The notes under the pieces were generated by a model, which made no database searches, was not told the origin of the DNA, and saw only the letters and a program-made list of their open reading frames with translations. Both the position numbers and the translations under genes were made by a program. 60,257 nucleotides of DNA from an uncultured Porphyromonas sp. (GTDB lineage: Bacteria > Bacteroidota > Bacteroidia > Bacteroidales > Porphyromonadaceae), in contig CAJPPK010000008.1 of the NCBI GenBank assembly GCA_905372565.1, forward strand, positions 1 through 60,257, written 5' to 3'. Below, piece after piece: positions 8,799 through 18,135 of this stretch; positions within the stretch are counted from its first letter, which is position 1, and each line of letters begins with the position of its first letter.

Positions 8799-8909
8799 AA
8801 TAGAGGAAATAAAGGAGGGGGATCAGGGTATTTCTCTGCATTGCCAAAGGCTGGCGGGTGGGGGTCCCTCTTTATCCCGAGAAATAAGTTCCCTATGAGG
8901 GTAAAAGAC

Positions 8910-8943
8910 GGCTCCCAGTAGCCTTATAGAACTACTGGGAGCC
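8910..8943 (-). terminator. Terminator after mutL
   Basis: A perfect 12-bp stem GGCTCCCAGTAG (8910-8921) / CTACTGGGAGCC (8932-8943) has a 10-nt loop. It lies about 80 bp downstream of the mutL stop and ends the long clpP-to-mutL cluster. The minus-strand tail GTCTTTTACC is moderately T-rich. Confidence 0.8.
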
Positions 8944-9025
8944 TGAAGAGATGCTATGCGCTACGATTCATTCTCTGCGCAGATGAGGGAGAGGGCTGTC
9001 GTAGAGGCTTAGATCACTTACTCCA

Positions 9026-10918
9026 TTAAGAGAAGAAATTAGCCACCATCGGCTCCGTGAAGAGGGTGACGATCGGCTTGCGGGAGGGGGTGAAGTAAGG
9101 ATCAGGACAGAGGAAGAGTTGCTTGAGTAGATCCTCTTGCTCCGTAGGGGTCTTGGGGAGTGGACGCTGGAGGGCTAGACTCTCGGCCGCAACTTCCGCT
9201 AGGAAAGTATGGACGTACTCGGCATCATCCCGTCGGGTATCTAAGCTATCAGCGACGAGCAAGCGAACAAAGCCCGTAGCCTCCTTGGCAATGAACGAGG
9301 GAGCTTCGATGATCGAGAAATGACCATCACCAAGGTCGCCAAAGTCAAAGCCCACTTCGCTGAGTAGCTCCATCAGGTGAGTCGCAGTAGGAAGCTCTTG
9401 GGGAGAGAATTCCAGGATCTCGGGGAAGAGAGGTTGCTCTACTTCGTAGCGTTGGGCGGAGAGATCAGCTCGATAGGTTTCATACGTGATCTTAAGTACA
9501 GCACGGACGAGATCAACCACCGCTAGACTATCTCCTAGAATCGTAACGAGGTAGCGACTCTGAAAGAGTAGGCTTGATCCGAGTGTCAGCGAACGTGTCT
9601 GTAGCGCTTGAGCCTGTGAGAGACGAATGCCACTCGGTTGAGCTTCAGCGGGGGCGTCCTCAAAGAGTTGTCTGGTTTCTTCCGTCCCGAAGCTCATGCT
9701 GTCAAAGTGCTCACCTAGGTCATCCCAGTTAACCTCGGGAACTTTAGGGAGACTACGGCTAGAGAAGCGAAATCCCATCCCAGAGCTAGGGCGAGCAGAA
9801 GAGGTTGCTTCTGAAGTATCCCCCTCTACCTCATCACCGGGGAGAGGGAGATCATCCCGCCTACCTTGGTAAGCTGGGATAATGATGCTTTGACCTTCAT
9901 CGAAGTTGATGCTAGGGGTAAGTGCATGTGCACTGAACGCATCTCGGATCAGGCTCTGTAAGATATGGAAGATCGTACTCTCCTCAAGGAAGCGGACGTC
10001 CGTCTTCTGTGGATGGATGTTGACATCGATGCTGTCTGCTGGGATCGTAAAGTAGAGGAAGTACTGTGGCTGCGTCCCTGCAGGGATATAGCTTTCGTAA
10101 GCTAGACTAATAGCTTTATGAAAGTAAGGGTGGCGGATAAAGCGATCATTGACGAAGAAGAACTGCTGCGCACCGCTCTTCAGCGCACTGTGGGGGGTGC
10201 CGATGAAGCCTCGGATGGTGCAGAAGTCGCTTTCGTAGCTTACGGAGATGAGTGCCTTACTCAGCTTTTGTCCGCCGATGGCTATGATGCGCTCTTTGAG
10301 CGATGTCGCAGGAAGGAGTTTATCATACTTCCCTGCGCCACGGAGAGAGAAGGCAATGGAGGGGTGTGCTAGAGCTACCTTGGAGAATTCTCGCCAGATC
10401 TCGTTGAGTTCCGTGGCTTCCTTGCGAGCCTCGAGATGCTTACGTCGTCCAGGTGTATTGTAGAAGATGTTCTTAGCCTTGATGGTTGTCCCGACTGGGC
10501 AGGCTATCGGGGTCTGAGACTTGACCCGTGTCCCTTCGATGATTAGCTCGGTACCGACTTCTTGCTCCGCTGTTCGTGTGAGAAGCTCAACTTGGCAGAC
10601 TGCAGCAATGGCAGCAAGGGCTTCTCCTCGGAAGCCCATAGTCTTTAGTTGATCTAGATCCTCGATACGCTGTAGTTTGGATGTAGCGTGACGCTCAAAG
10701 GCTAAGCGAGCATCCGTCGGAGTCATCCCCTTGCCATTATCCGTGGCGGAGACTGCGATACGTCCAGCACCGATGACTTCGACTTGGATTTGCGTAGCCC
10801 CAGCATCGACAGAATTCTCCAGAAGCTCCTTGATGAGATAGGCCGGAGCCGGGACTACCTCACCAGCAGCGATCTGGTTGGCAATAGACTCGGGGAGTAG
10901 GCGAATGATATCACTCAT
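9026..10918 (-). CDS. mutL: DNA mismatch repair protein MutL, endonuclease motif not conserved
   Basis: MutL couples mismatch recognition by MutS to downstream repair. The N-terminal GHKL ATPase is intact: ELLENSVDAGAT (motif I), DNGKGM (motif II), RHATSKL and TMGFRGEALAAI (motif III). A linker leads to a C-terminal dimerisation domain. In most non-enterobacterial MutL this domain carries an endonuclease motif DQHAxxERI or, in many Bacteroidetes, DQHRAHxRI. Here the aligned stretch, starting at Asp469, reads VDLVRAVLKITYE: the Asp and an RA pair remain, but the QH, second His and Arg do not. Length is 630 residues and the frame is intact. The start overlaps the preceding small gene by 4 bp. 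Nicking activity is doubtful. Confidence 0.93.
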   Translation of the reverse strand: MSDIIRLLPESIANQIAAGEVVPAPAYLIKELLENSVDAGATQIQVEVIGAGRIAVSATDNGKGMTPTDARLAFERHATSKLQRIEDLDQLKTMGFRGEALAAIAAVCQVELLTRTAEQEVGTELIIEGTRVKSQTPIACPVGTTIKAKNIFYNTPGRRKHLEARKEATELNEIWREFSKVALAHPSIAFSLRGAGKYDKLLPATSLKERIIAIGGQKLSKALISVSYESDFCTIRGFIGTPHSALKSGAQQFFFVNDRFIRHPYFHKAISLAYESYIPAGTQPQYFLYFTIPADSIDVNIHPQKTDVRFLEESTIFHILQSLIRDAFSAHALTPSINFDEGQSIIIPAYQGRRDDLPLPGDEVEGDTSEATSSARPSSGMGFRFSSRSLPKVPEVNWDDLGEHFDSMSFGTEETRQLFEDAPAEAQPSGIRLSQAQALQTRSLTLGSSLLFQSRYLVTILGDSLAVVDLVRAVLKITYETYRADLSAQRYEVEQPLFPEILEFSPQELPTATHLMELLSEVGFDFGDLGDGHFSIIEAPSFIAKEATGFVRLLVADSLDTRRDDAEYVHTFLAEVAAESLALQRPLPKTPTEQEDLLKQLFLCPDPYFTPSRKPIVTLFTEPMVANFFS

Positions 10919-11268
10919 CGGAGGAAGAAGAACCAGAAAGCTAATCCTAGGGCAAGAAGAGCTAGCATTAGGCGGATCATCCTCTGATCACGGTCTGCAG
11001 AGGTTACGCCTTGCTTCTGCTGACGCTTGAGGTGACGAGTCGCTTGGATAAAGCTTCCTCGGATCTGTTGGCTAGGGTCATAGCCCTCCACCTGCTCAGC
11101 TCCGTCTTGTGCTGATGACTCGGGCTGAGGTAGTTCCCCTGCTTCGATCATCTCCTGACGTACTCGGGCGACACGCTGTGCTAGTTCTTCCTTCTTGGGA
11201 TCCCAGTAGATGGGCTTGTGGTCAAACTTTCGTGGTCGTCTTTGCTTGAAAAAGGATTGTATACCCAT
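10915..11268 (-). CDS. Small basic protein with one C-terminal membrane segment
   Basis: The product has 117 residues. It begins MGIQSFFKQRRPRKFDHKPI, then YWDPKKEELAQRVARVRQE, a charged, probably helical region. A low-complexity acidic linker follows, and then a C-terminal hydrophobic helix (about 97-116, ending FWFFFLR). A tail-anchored inner-membrane topology is likely. Small proteins with a KPRxFxxKPxxYDPxKEE-type N-terminus occur beside OstA-like genes in Bacteroidetes; their function is unknown to me. The conserved-looking N-terminus supports this start although it overlaps the preceding gene by 88 bp. Confidence 0.7.
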   Translation of the reverse strand: MGIQSFFKQRRPRKFDHKPIYWDPKKEELAQRVARVRQEMIEAGELPQPESSAQDGAEQVEGYDPSQQIRGSFIQATRHLKRQQKQGVTSADRDQRMIRLMLALLALGLAFWFFFLR

Positions 11269-13172
11269 GAGCCAATTAAGCGTGAGAGGAGCCCATTGTC
11301 TGCTGAATTATCTGAGGGCAATGGACGTAGGATGAAGGAATAGGTTTGGCGATAGACAGCTGGTGGGAGCTGGTGGTAGTGCTGAAGGAGAGAGTCCGTA
11401 CGTATAGAGTCTGACTTATCTCGCTCAAGGAATGGTGCATAAGCTAGAAGGGCTGCTTTTGCTCCGCTGAAGCGACGAAGATCAGAGAGGGAGTGAGGCT
11501 TTTGCTCTTCCACGGCTAAGGTATCGCCTCCCGCAATAATGTCTTCCTTTCGCATGGGGCGTCGATCGCTTGCCCAGAGGAAGTTCTTCAGGCGATTGAC
11601 TTCTGGGGTCTCTGCCATCTCTAGCGGGTAGGCTTTCCCTTCGACAGGTCCCGTCCAGATAGATTTCTTCACTGTCCCAGAGTCTAGGAAGACGTGCATC
11701 GTGGAGCTTGTCATACGATTGAGCCCATTATAGTCATTCGAGTTTTCCTCCTTCATGTAGTAAATAGATTCGACGCTACCTTGGAGGAGGATCTCTCGGA
11801 CTGTGCTATCTTGGAGATAAGCTCGTAGCTGATTCCCACTAAGCTGATTATAGTAGTCGACACTATCAAGATGCTCTACGGCGAGTGAGTTCCCTAGGAC
11901 ATCGACATAGTCTAGCTTCTTATCTCGGAAATAGAATAGCGTAGTATCGCCAGATAGCTGCCTATTCTCACTCCATAAGATGGGCTTACCATAAAGTCCT
12001 AATAAAGAGTCTGAGGAGATATAGCTCATGGAGTCTGATACGGCCTGTGCATCCTTGCGAAAGACCCGAACATGACGATAAGCACGTAGGTAGCGCTGCA
12101 TCGTATCTGGCTTACTCTTCGTCGTGTCGCTATGTAGCTCTGCGAGCCTTACCTGGTCTCGTATAGGACGACTGATTAGCTCTAGGGTGTCGGCTGTGAC
12201 GTAGAGGGTATCCTTCTGCGAGTATTCCTCAGCATGAGCACGAGAGGTCGCAAAAGCATAGTTCTTTGGATTGTCGAAGTAGCCATAATCTCCGAAAAGT
12301 GTAGCCTTCTGTGCGGTATCCGTGAGGATCATATGACCAAAGGCTTCTCCAAATTGCTTCTGTCCATCGTAGTAGATCGAGTCGCCCAATAAAGAGCGTG
12401 CTCCTGAATAAACCTGAGAGCGATCGAGAAGAATCCCCACTTCCTTACCGACATCGTAGATTCCTCGAGTGGAGATGATCTGGCCTGAATCGGACTTGAT
12501 TAGCGTCTCCCCTTCATAACTACTGATGCGAGTATGGGTATTATAGAAGAGATGCTGGGTTGTTATCGTTGTGCGATCATTGACCAGCTTCACGTTGTAG
12601 CGAAACTCAGCATCATTCGTAGCGGGGAGGAATTGCCCATAGTCGGAGGTCAGTGTATTTTGAGCATCTGTGATAGTACCTCCTTCAAAATAATAGGCGA
12701 TGTCAGCTACCCGATCATAATCTAAGCTATCTGTATACAGGTCTGTTGTTTTATTGGCTAGATGAACGTTCTGACGCAACTTAGCTAACCGAGTTATCCC
12801 GTCATAGAAAAGGTAACGAGCATACATATGTACAGTGTCACCCTGGATCATGTGCACATCTCCAAAGGCCTCGAATAACTGTTGCTCTTCGTTTAAGTAA
12901 GCGCTATCACAGGTCATCACTGCATTCCCATGCCGAAACTGAACATTCCCTCGTAGGAGCTGTACGCCAGGTCGAAGAGCTGCATCATAACTGAGGAGGT
13001 CTGCATGATCAAGGATGATGCGAGTTCCCTCTTTAGATGCTGGATTTGTTCGTGGCTGCTGTTGAGAGGCTCTTTGCTGTAGGGAGGCACGTGAAGTAAG
13101 GTAGCTTCCGCCCATCAGTAAGAGGACGGAAGCTACGGCAATACTTAGGCGTTGATTGGTTGATTGAGACAT
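11181..13172 (-). CDS. OstA-like (LptA/LptD-superfamily) periplasmic protein
   Basis: The product is a 663-residue secreted protein. An N-terminal hydrophobic segment (about residues 10-25) acts as signal. A long run of beta-rich OstA repeats follows, recognisable by recurring patterns such as VQLLRGNVQFRHGNAVMTCD, LFEAFGDVHMIQGDTVHM and LYGKPILWSENRQLSGDT. The family belongs to LPS transport proteins (beta-jellyroll or beta-taco fold), suggesting a role in moving LPS across the periplasm or to the outer membrane. It is directly preceded, with no gap, by a periplasmic PPIase gene. Its C-terminus overlaps the next gene by 88 bp. It is not a full LptD: I see no terminal beta-barrel. Confidence 0.8.
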   Translation of the reverse strand: MSQSTNQRLSIAVASVLLLMGGSYLTSRASLQQRASQQQPRTNPASKEGTRIILDHADLLSYDAALRPGVQLLRGNVQFRHGNAVMTCDSAYLNEEQQLFEAFGDVHMIQGDTVHMYARYLFYDGITRLAKLRQNVHLANKTTDLYTDSLDYDRVADIAYYFEGGTITDAQNTLTSDYGQFLPATNDAEFRYNVKLVNDRTTITTQHLFYNTHTRISSYEGETLIKSDSGQIISTRGIYDVGKEVGILLDRSQVYSGARSLLGDSIYYDGQKQFGEAFGHMILTDTAQKATLFGDYGYFDNPKNYAFATSRAHAEEYSQKDTLYVTADTLELISRPIRDQVRLAELHSDTTKSKPDTMQRYLRAYRHVRVFRKDAQAVSDSMSYISSDSLLGLYGKPILWSENRQLSGDTTLFYFRDKKLDYVDVLGNSLAVEHLDSVDYYNQLSGNQLRAYLQDSTVREILLQGSVESIYYMKEENSNDYNGLNRMTSSTMHVFLDSGTVKKSIWTGPVEGKAYPLEMAETPEVNRLKNFLWASDRRPMRKEDIIAGGDTLAVEEQKPHSLSDLRRFSGAKAALLAYAPFLERDKSDSIRTDSLLQHYHQLPPAVYRQTYSFILRPLPSDNSADNGLLSRLIGSWVYNPFSSKDDHESLTTSPSTGIPRRKN

Positions 13173-14567
13173 TTACTTCTCGTCGTGAATCCAACCTGGA
13201 TATTGGAAGCTACAGTTGCGATAGCGTTCATTGATCTCGATATGTGTTCGCTTCTGCTGAGCTCGAATCCACTCATCAATAACTTTGGATCGCTTCTTCT
13301 CCAGAGCAAGCTCCTTGATACGGCGGAAGTCATTATTCATGTTTGCCATATGTTCGGGATGCTCTTCCTTGATTCGAATGATGACAACTTGCTCAATCCC
13401 TTTATCCGTATGCATGACGAAGGGTTTGGAGATTTCCCCAGGCTTCAGCTCATAGGCAATCTTAGCGATGTCTTGAGGGAGGTCTTCGTAACGAAAGTTT
13501 GAGGAACCTGAGAACTCACTTTCTTGAGACTCGTTCATCATTAAGCCACCATTATTGAAGGTATTCTTGTCTTCGGAGTATAGCTGAGCTGCTACCTCAA
13601 AGGTGAATTTCCCTTCTTGTATGGCTTGACTGATGGAATCAATTCTCTTTGTTGCATCAGTAATCGCTTTCTCCTCGATTACTGGGCGCAGGAGGATGTG
13701 CCGGAAGTTAATCAGCTCTCCACGCTTCTCAATTAATTGTGCTATGTGATAGCCTTCGTCAGTTTTGATGATTGGAGAGACTCGATTCTTATCCATCAGA
13801 TTAAACACGGCTGATGCAAAGGCAGGATCAAGATAAGCTCGACCAACAAAACCATACTCTCCTCCACGGGATGCTGTCCGACTATCTTGAGAGTAGAGAC
13901 GAGCAATGGTCGAGAATTCTCGTTTGCCTGAGTTCACATCTTCTGCATAGCTACGTAGAGTTTCCTTGACTCGGTCTGTTTCTGTCAATGGAACCTGTGG
14001 CTGAATAGCTAGAATCTGTACCTCGACCGTCTTGGGGATGAAGGGTAGGCTATCTTTAGGAATCTGTTTGTAGAATGCACTGATTTCAGATGGTGTGACA
14101 TGCACACCTTGAGCAATCTTAGAACGCATCATCTCTACGATTGACTCATTTCGAGCTTGAGTCGTTCGGTCTTCACGAATCTGAGAGAGCTTCTTGTTAA
14201 AGTACTCCTCCATCTTCTCTTTTGATCCAAGCTCAGAGATGACATTCTGTATCCACATCTCGACCATACGAGCCACCTGTGTCTCATTGGCTTGCACACT
14301 ATCGATCTTAGCTTGGTTCAAGAAAAGCTTTTGAATCGCTAGTTGTTCGGGGATTGTGCAGTCTGGATCTCCTGAGATAGTTATACCTTGACTTTTAGAG
14401 AATAGCTTCTGATATTCAATGTCAGAAAGAAGAATAGGTTCATCACCTACCATCCAGACAACTTCATCGACAATGCTCTTCTTGGGCTCTTGGGGCTTTG
14501 GCTGAGCTAAAGCTAAGGTACTCAAGGTATAGAGACCTAGAAATATTAGAGGGGTCTTATGTTTCAT
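13173..14567 (-). CDS. Periplasmic parvulin-type peptidyl-prolyl isomerase (SurA-like)
   Basis: SurA-type chaperones escort outer-membrane proteins through the periplasm. The 464-residue product has a signal peptide (cleavage near LALAQP). An N-terminal helical region begins VDEVVWMVGDEPILLSDIE, the SurA N-domain hallmark. Two parvulin domains follow: about 175-285 (VEVQILAIQPQ, ASRGGEYGFVG, GYHIAQLIEKRG) and about 285-400 (FRHILLRPV, FNNGGLM, GEISKPF). The gene ends one base before the OstA-like gene starts, so both were probably selected as an envelope-biogenesis unit. Confidence 0.88.
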   Translation of the reverse strand: MKHKTPLIFLGLYTLSTLALAQPKPQEPKKSIVDEVVWMVGDEPILLSDIEYQKLFSKSQGITISGDPDCTIPEQLAIQKLFLNQAKIDSVQANETQVARMVEMWIQNVISELGSKEKMEEYFNKKLSQIREDRTTQARNESIVEMMRSKIAQGVHVTPSEISAFYKQIPKDSLPFIPKTVEVQILAIQPQVPLTETDRVKETLRSYAEDVNSGKREFSTIARLYSQDSRTASRGGEYGFVGRAYLDPAFASAVFNLMDKNRVSPIIKTDEGYHIAQLIEKRGELINFRHILLRPVIEEKAITDATKRIDSISQAIQEGKFTFEVAAQLYSEDKNTFNNGGLMMNESQESEFSGSSNFRYEDLPQDIAKIAYELKPGEISKPFVMHTDKGIEQVVIIRIKEEHPEHMANMNNDFRRIKELALEKKRSKVIDEWIRAQQKRTHIEINERYRNCSFQYPGWIHDEK

Positions 14568-14603
14568 CTCTGAGAAGGGTTAAGATGGATGAGGGGAGAA
14601 CAA

Positions 14604-16778
14604 CTAGTTGGCAAGTTCAGAGAGGAACTTAATGCGCACTAAGCGTACCTCCTCTTCGGAATAGTCACTACCCAGTTCTGTCAAAGCTTCATTGATGTCG
14701 TCAGTGGTTGATTCCTTGAAGTAGGCATAGATGTCATCGATGCGATCCTCATCGATGATTTCCTCGATGAAGTAGTTGATGTTAATCCTAGTGCCAGAGT
14801 AGACAATGGCTTCTACTTCGCTAATCAGCATATCAAAGTCTAGACCTAAGGCAATAGCAATATCATCCAGTGCAACCTTTCTGTCGATCTGCTGAATAAT
14901 ATTGATCTTGAGTTTCGACTTATCTGGACGGGTGCGTACTCGGATATCAGCTGGACGTTCAATGTCATTTTCTTCAACATGCCGACGAATAACCTCTAGG
15001 AACTTTTGTCCATAGCGAGCAGCCTTACCTGCTCCGACTCCTGGAATGTTCTGTAGCTCATCCATCGTAATAGGGTAGAGCGTAGCCATAGCTTCCAGTG
15101 ACGCATCTTGGAAGATCACGTAAGGGGGGACGTCATGTTGCTGTCCCATCTTCTTACGAAGATCCTTCATGATTGAGAAGAGTACAGGATCAGTTGACTC
15201 TCCTGATCCAGCACTAGAGGCACCAGCTGTGGAGTCGTCCTGCTCGTCACTATCCGTGATCTTAAAGCTAACAGGCTTCTTAAGAAACTTTTTCCCTGCA
15301 GGAGTAAGTTTCAGTAGCCCATAGTTGTCTACATCCTTTTTGATGTACCCAGCGATTAAAGCTTGACGGATGACGGTGGTCCAAGTAGACTCTTCGTGAT
15401 CCTGCCCTAGACCAAAGCAATCGAGGTCTTCGTGATGGAAGGATTCGACATCGGAATTAGTTTCACCACGAAGGATGGTGATAATATAGTCAGCATTAAA
15501 TTTCTCCTTGAGGGTGCTGATGACCTCAAGGAGGTTAAGTAGCAGTTCTTTAGCTTCCATTTTCTTTTTAGGCACTAAACAGTTATCACAGCTACCGCAG
15601 TTCTCGGCCGTGTAGTCCTCCCCAAAATAGTTAAGGAGAAAGGAGCGTCGACAGATAGAAGTCTCTGCATAGTCTGCAGTTTCACGGAGGAGTGCCTTAG
15701 CAATTTCCTGGTCGGATACAGACTTCCCTTTAGTAAAACGCTCAAGTTTCTCAAGATCGTGTGGATCGTAGTAAGCGATGCACACTCCTTCGCCTCCATC
15801 ACGACCAGCTCTCCCTGTCTCTTGATAGTAACCTTCCAAGCTCTTGGGCATGTCGTAGTGGATGACATAGCGAATGTCAGGCTTGTCGATACCCATGCCA
15901 AAGGCGATGGTAGCCACAATCACTTCGGCCTCTTCGCCGATGAAGGCATCCTGGTTCTCTGCACGCTCCTTGGCATCTAGTCCTGCATGATAGGGGAGAG
16001 CACGTACACCATTTGCCTGTAGGACTTCGGTGAAGTTCATCACCTGAGTGCGACGCATACAGTAGACGATACCACTCTTCTTTGGGTTGCTTAGGATATA
16101 GCGTACGATATCTCGCTCCACCTCGGAAGTCTTGGGTAGAATCCGATAAAGAAGATTGGGACGATTGAATGAGCTCTGGAAGACCTTTGCTTGATCTATA
16201 CCCAGCGTCTTGAGGATGTCGTGCTGCACTTTGGGGGTCGCTGTTGCCGTCAGAGCCATGATAGGACGGCGATCGATCTCCTGGACTAATGCACGTATCC
16301 GGCGATACTCGGGTCGAAAGTCATGTCCCCATTCTGAGATGCAGTGAGCCTCGTCGATTGCATAGAAAGAGATGGGTACTTGACTAAGTAGCTCCATATT
16401 CTCTTTCTTCTGGAGAGACTCAGGAGCTATATAGAGTAGCTTTGTCCGTCCCTGACGAATGTCATCCTTGACTTCCTCGAGTCTCGCTCTGGAGAGAGAG
16501 GAGTTGAGGAAATGTGCTACGGCATCCTCTTCGCAGAAGCCTCGCATAGCGTCCACTTGATTCTTCATCAGAGCGATGAGAGGAGAGATGATTACCGCTG
16601 TTCCCTCCATCAGAAGAGCTGGGAGTTGGTAGCATAAGCTCTTACCTCCACCCGTAGGCATGAGCACAAAGGTGTCATTCCCCTCAAGGATGCTCTCGAT
16701 GATCTCTTGCTGATTCCCTTTGAAGATGCTGAAGCCAAAATGCTTCTGCAGAGCCTGGGTTAGATCTAGCTGACTCAT
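14604..16778 (-). CDS. recQ: ATP-dependent DNA helicase RecQ (first copy, with HRDC)
   Basis: This is a 3'-5' DNA helicase of recombination and replication repair. The 724-residue protein has Walker A MPTGGGKS, the DEAH box IDEAHCISEWGHDFRPEYRR with the RecQ aromatic loop, TATATPKV and QETGRAGRDG (motif VI). The zinc-binding segment includes CGSCDNC, and a winged-helix region follows. An HRDC domain (about 535-610, with TMDELQNIPGVGAGKAARYG) precedes an acidic C-terminal extension. It lies between clpX and the PPIase gene. A second, HRDC-less RecQ is encoded at 36998-39082. Confidence 0.95.
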   Translation of the reverse strand: MSQLDLTQALQKHFGFSIFKGNQQEIIESILEGNDTFVLMPTGGGKSLCYQLPALLMEGTAVIISPLIALMKNQVDAMRGFCEEDAVAHFLNSSLSRARLEEVKDDIRQGRTKLLYIAPESLQKKENMELLSQVPISFYAIDEAHCISEWGHDFRPEYRRIRALVQEIDRRPIMALTATATPKVQHDILKTLGIDQAKVFQSSFNRPNLLYRILPKTSEVERDIVRYILSNPKKSGIVYCMRRTQVMNFTEVLQANGVRALPYHAGLDAKERAENQDAFIGEEAEVIVATIAFGMGIDKPDIRYVIHYDMPKSLEGYYQETGRAGRDGGEGVCIAYYDPHDLEKLERFTKGKSVSDQEIAKALLRETADYAETSICRRSFLLNYFGEDYTAENCGSCDNCLVPKKKMEAKELLLNLLEVISTLKEKFNADYIITILRGETNSDVESFHHEDLDCFGLGQDHEESTWTTVIRQALIAGYIKKDVDNYGLLKLTPAGKKFLKKPVSFKITDSDEQDDSTAGASSAGSGESTDPVLFSIMKDLRKKMGQQHDVPPYVIFQDASLEAMATLYPITMDELQNIPGVGAGKAARYGQKFLEVIRRHVEENDIERPADIRVRTRPDKSKLKINIIQQIDRKVALDDIAIALGLDFDMLISEVEAIVYSGTRININYFIEEIIDEDRIDDIYAYFKESTTDDINEALTELGSDYSEEEVRLVRIKFLSELAN

Positions 16779-16837
16779 AGGACTGAGGACGATGAGCGTG
16801 AGGCCTTAGGCTGGTGCTGTGAATGGTCAAATAGGGG

Positions 16838-18133
16838 TTAAGAGGTAGCTTCCTCTTCGGACTCCTCTTGCTTTGCCAGCTGGCGCTGTACATAGGCTGC
16901 ATCCACGACGAGCTCTTTCGTATTGGTCGAGGGGAGCTCATACATAGGCTCAATCATGACTTGCTCCATGATCGAGCGTAGCCCACGTGCGCCTAGCTTT
17001 TGCTCCAAGGTCTTATCAACGATGGCATCTAGTGCATCATCGGTAAATCGGAGTGTGATGCCGTCAAGCTCAAAGATCTTGATGTACTGGCGTACTAAAG
17101 CGTTCTTTGGCTCTGTGAGTATCATCCGTAGAGTAGAGCGGTGCAGGGGATGTAGATGCGTGATGATCGGTAGACGCCCAATGATCTCTGGGATGAGTCC
17201 GAAGCTCTTTAGGTCACGTGCATCGACGTAGCGGAGAAGCTCCTCGCTCTGACGCTTGGTGCGTCTCTTGCCCGAGCTATTGTAGCCGACGACCTGCGTA
17301 TTGAGGCGATGGGCTATCTTCTGCTCGATACCATCGAAAGCTCCGGCACAGATGAAGAGGATTTGCTTGGTGTCGACCTGGATCATCGGTTGATCGGGAT
17401 GCTTACGTCCGCCCTGAGGTGGGACGTTGACGATCGAACCTTCGAGGAGCTTCAATAGTCCCTGCTGGACTCCTTCACCACTGACATCTCGTGTGATGGA
17501 GGGATTGTCACCTTTACGAGCGATCTTGTCTATCTCATCGATGAAGACGATCCCTCGCTGTGCTGCTTCGACGTCGTAGTCGGCGACCTGAAGCAGGCGG
17601 GTGAGTAGGCTCTCGATATCCTCCCCGACATATCCTGCCTGAGTAAGGACGGTAGCATCGACGATGGTGAAGGGGACATGAAGTAGGCGAGCGATTGTTT
17701 TAGCAAGCAATGTCTTCCCCGTCCCCGTAGGTCCAAGTAGAAGGATGTTGCTTTTCTCGATCTCTACACCGTCCTCTTCCGCTCCAGCGACCTGTTGAAG
17801 GCGCTTGTAATGGTTGTAGACAGCGACGGAGAGGTAGCGCTTGGCTTCTTCTTGGCCTACGACATAGTCATCGAGGTGACGCTTGATCTCGGCGGGCTTG
17901 GGGAGCTGTCCTAGATCAAGGTGATCGAGATGCTCTGCCGAAGCTGATCCTTTCTCCTGCTGAAGTGATGTGGCGAGTCCGGGAGCTACCTGTGTAAGGT
18001 ATTCCTGAGCTTGGTATATGCATTCGACGCAGACACCAGCATCTCCAGGCTCACCTTGGAGTAAGCCACCGACTTCCTCTTCGCTTCGTCCGCAGAGGAC
18101 ACAGTGTTTATGATCTTTTGTCTTCTTCGCCAT
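16838..18133 (-). CDS. clpX: ATP-dependent Clp protease ATP-binding subunit ClpX
   Basis: ClpX is the AAA+ unfoldase that feeds substrates into ClpP. The 431-residue product has the N-terminal zinc-binding domain (CVLCGRSEEEV then CVECIYQAQ), Walker A LGPTGTGKT, Walker B IVFIDEIDKI, and the ISREV-type stretch TRDVSGEGVQQGLLKLLEG. The C-terminal small domain includes GARGLRSIMEQVM, with the sensor-2 Arg. It starts 2 bp after the clpP stop, the usual clpP-clpX operon. Confidence 0.97.
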   Translation of the reverse strand: MAKKTKDHKHCVLCGRSEEEVGGLLQGEPGDAGVCVECIYQAQEYLTQVAPGLATSLQQEKGSASAEHLDHLDLGQLPKPAEIKRHLDDYVVGQEEAKRYLSVAVYNHYKRLQQVAGAEEDGVEIEKSNILLLGPTGTGKTLLAKTIARLLHVPFTIVDATVLTQAGYVGEDIESLLTRLLQVADYDVEAAQRGIVFIDEIDKIARKGDNPSITRDVSGEGVQQGLLKLLEGSIVNVPPQGGRKHPDQPMIQVDTKQILFICAGAFDGIEQKIAHRLNTQVVGYNSSGKRRTKRQSEELLRYVDARDLKSFGLIPEIIGRLPIITHLHPLHRSTLRMILTEPKNALVRQYIKIFELDGITLRFTDDALDAIVDKTLEQKLGARGLRSIMEQVMIEPMYELPSTNTKELVVDAAYVQRQLAKQEESEEEATS

Positions 18134-18135
18134 CG

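Noticed and set aside
8736..8921. Plus-strand 61-codon frame between argS and mutL
   Set aside because: It begins inside hairpin array B and ends in the mutL terminator; Gly-rich translation without family features.
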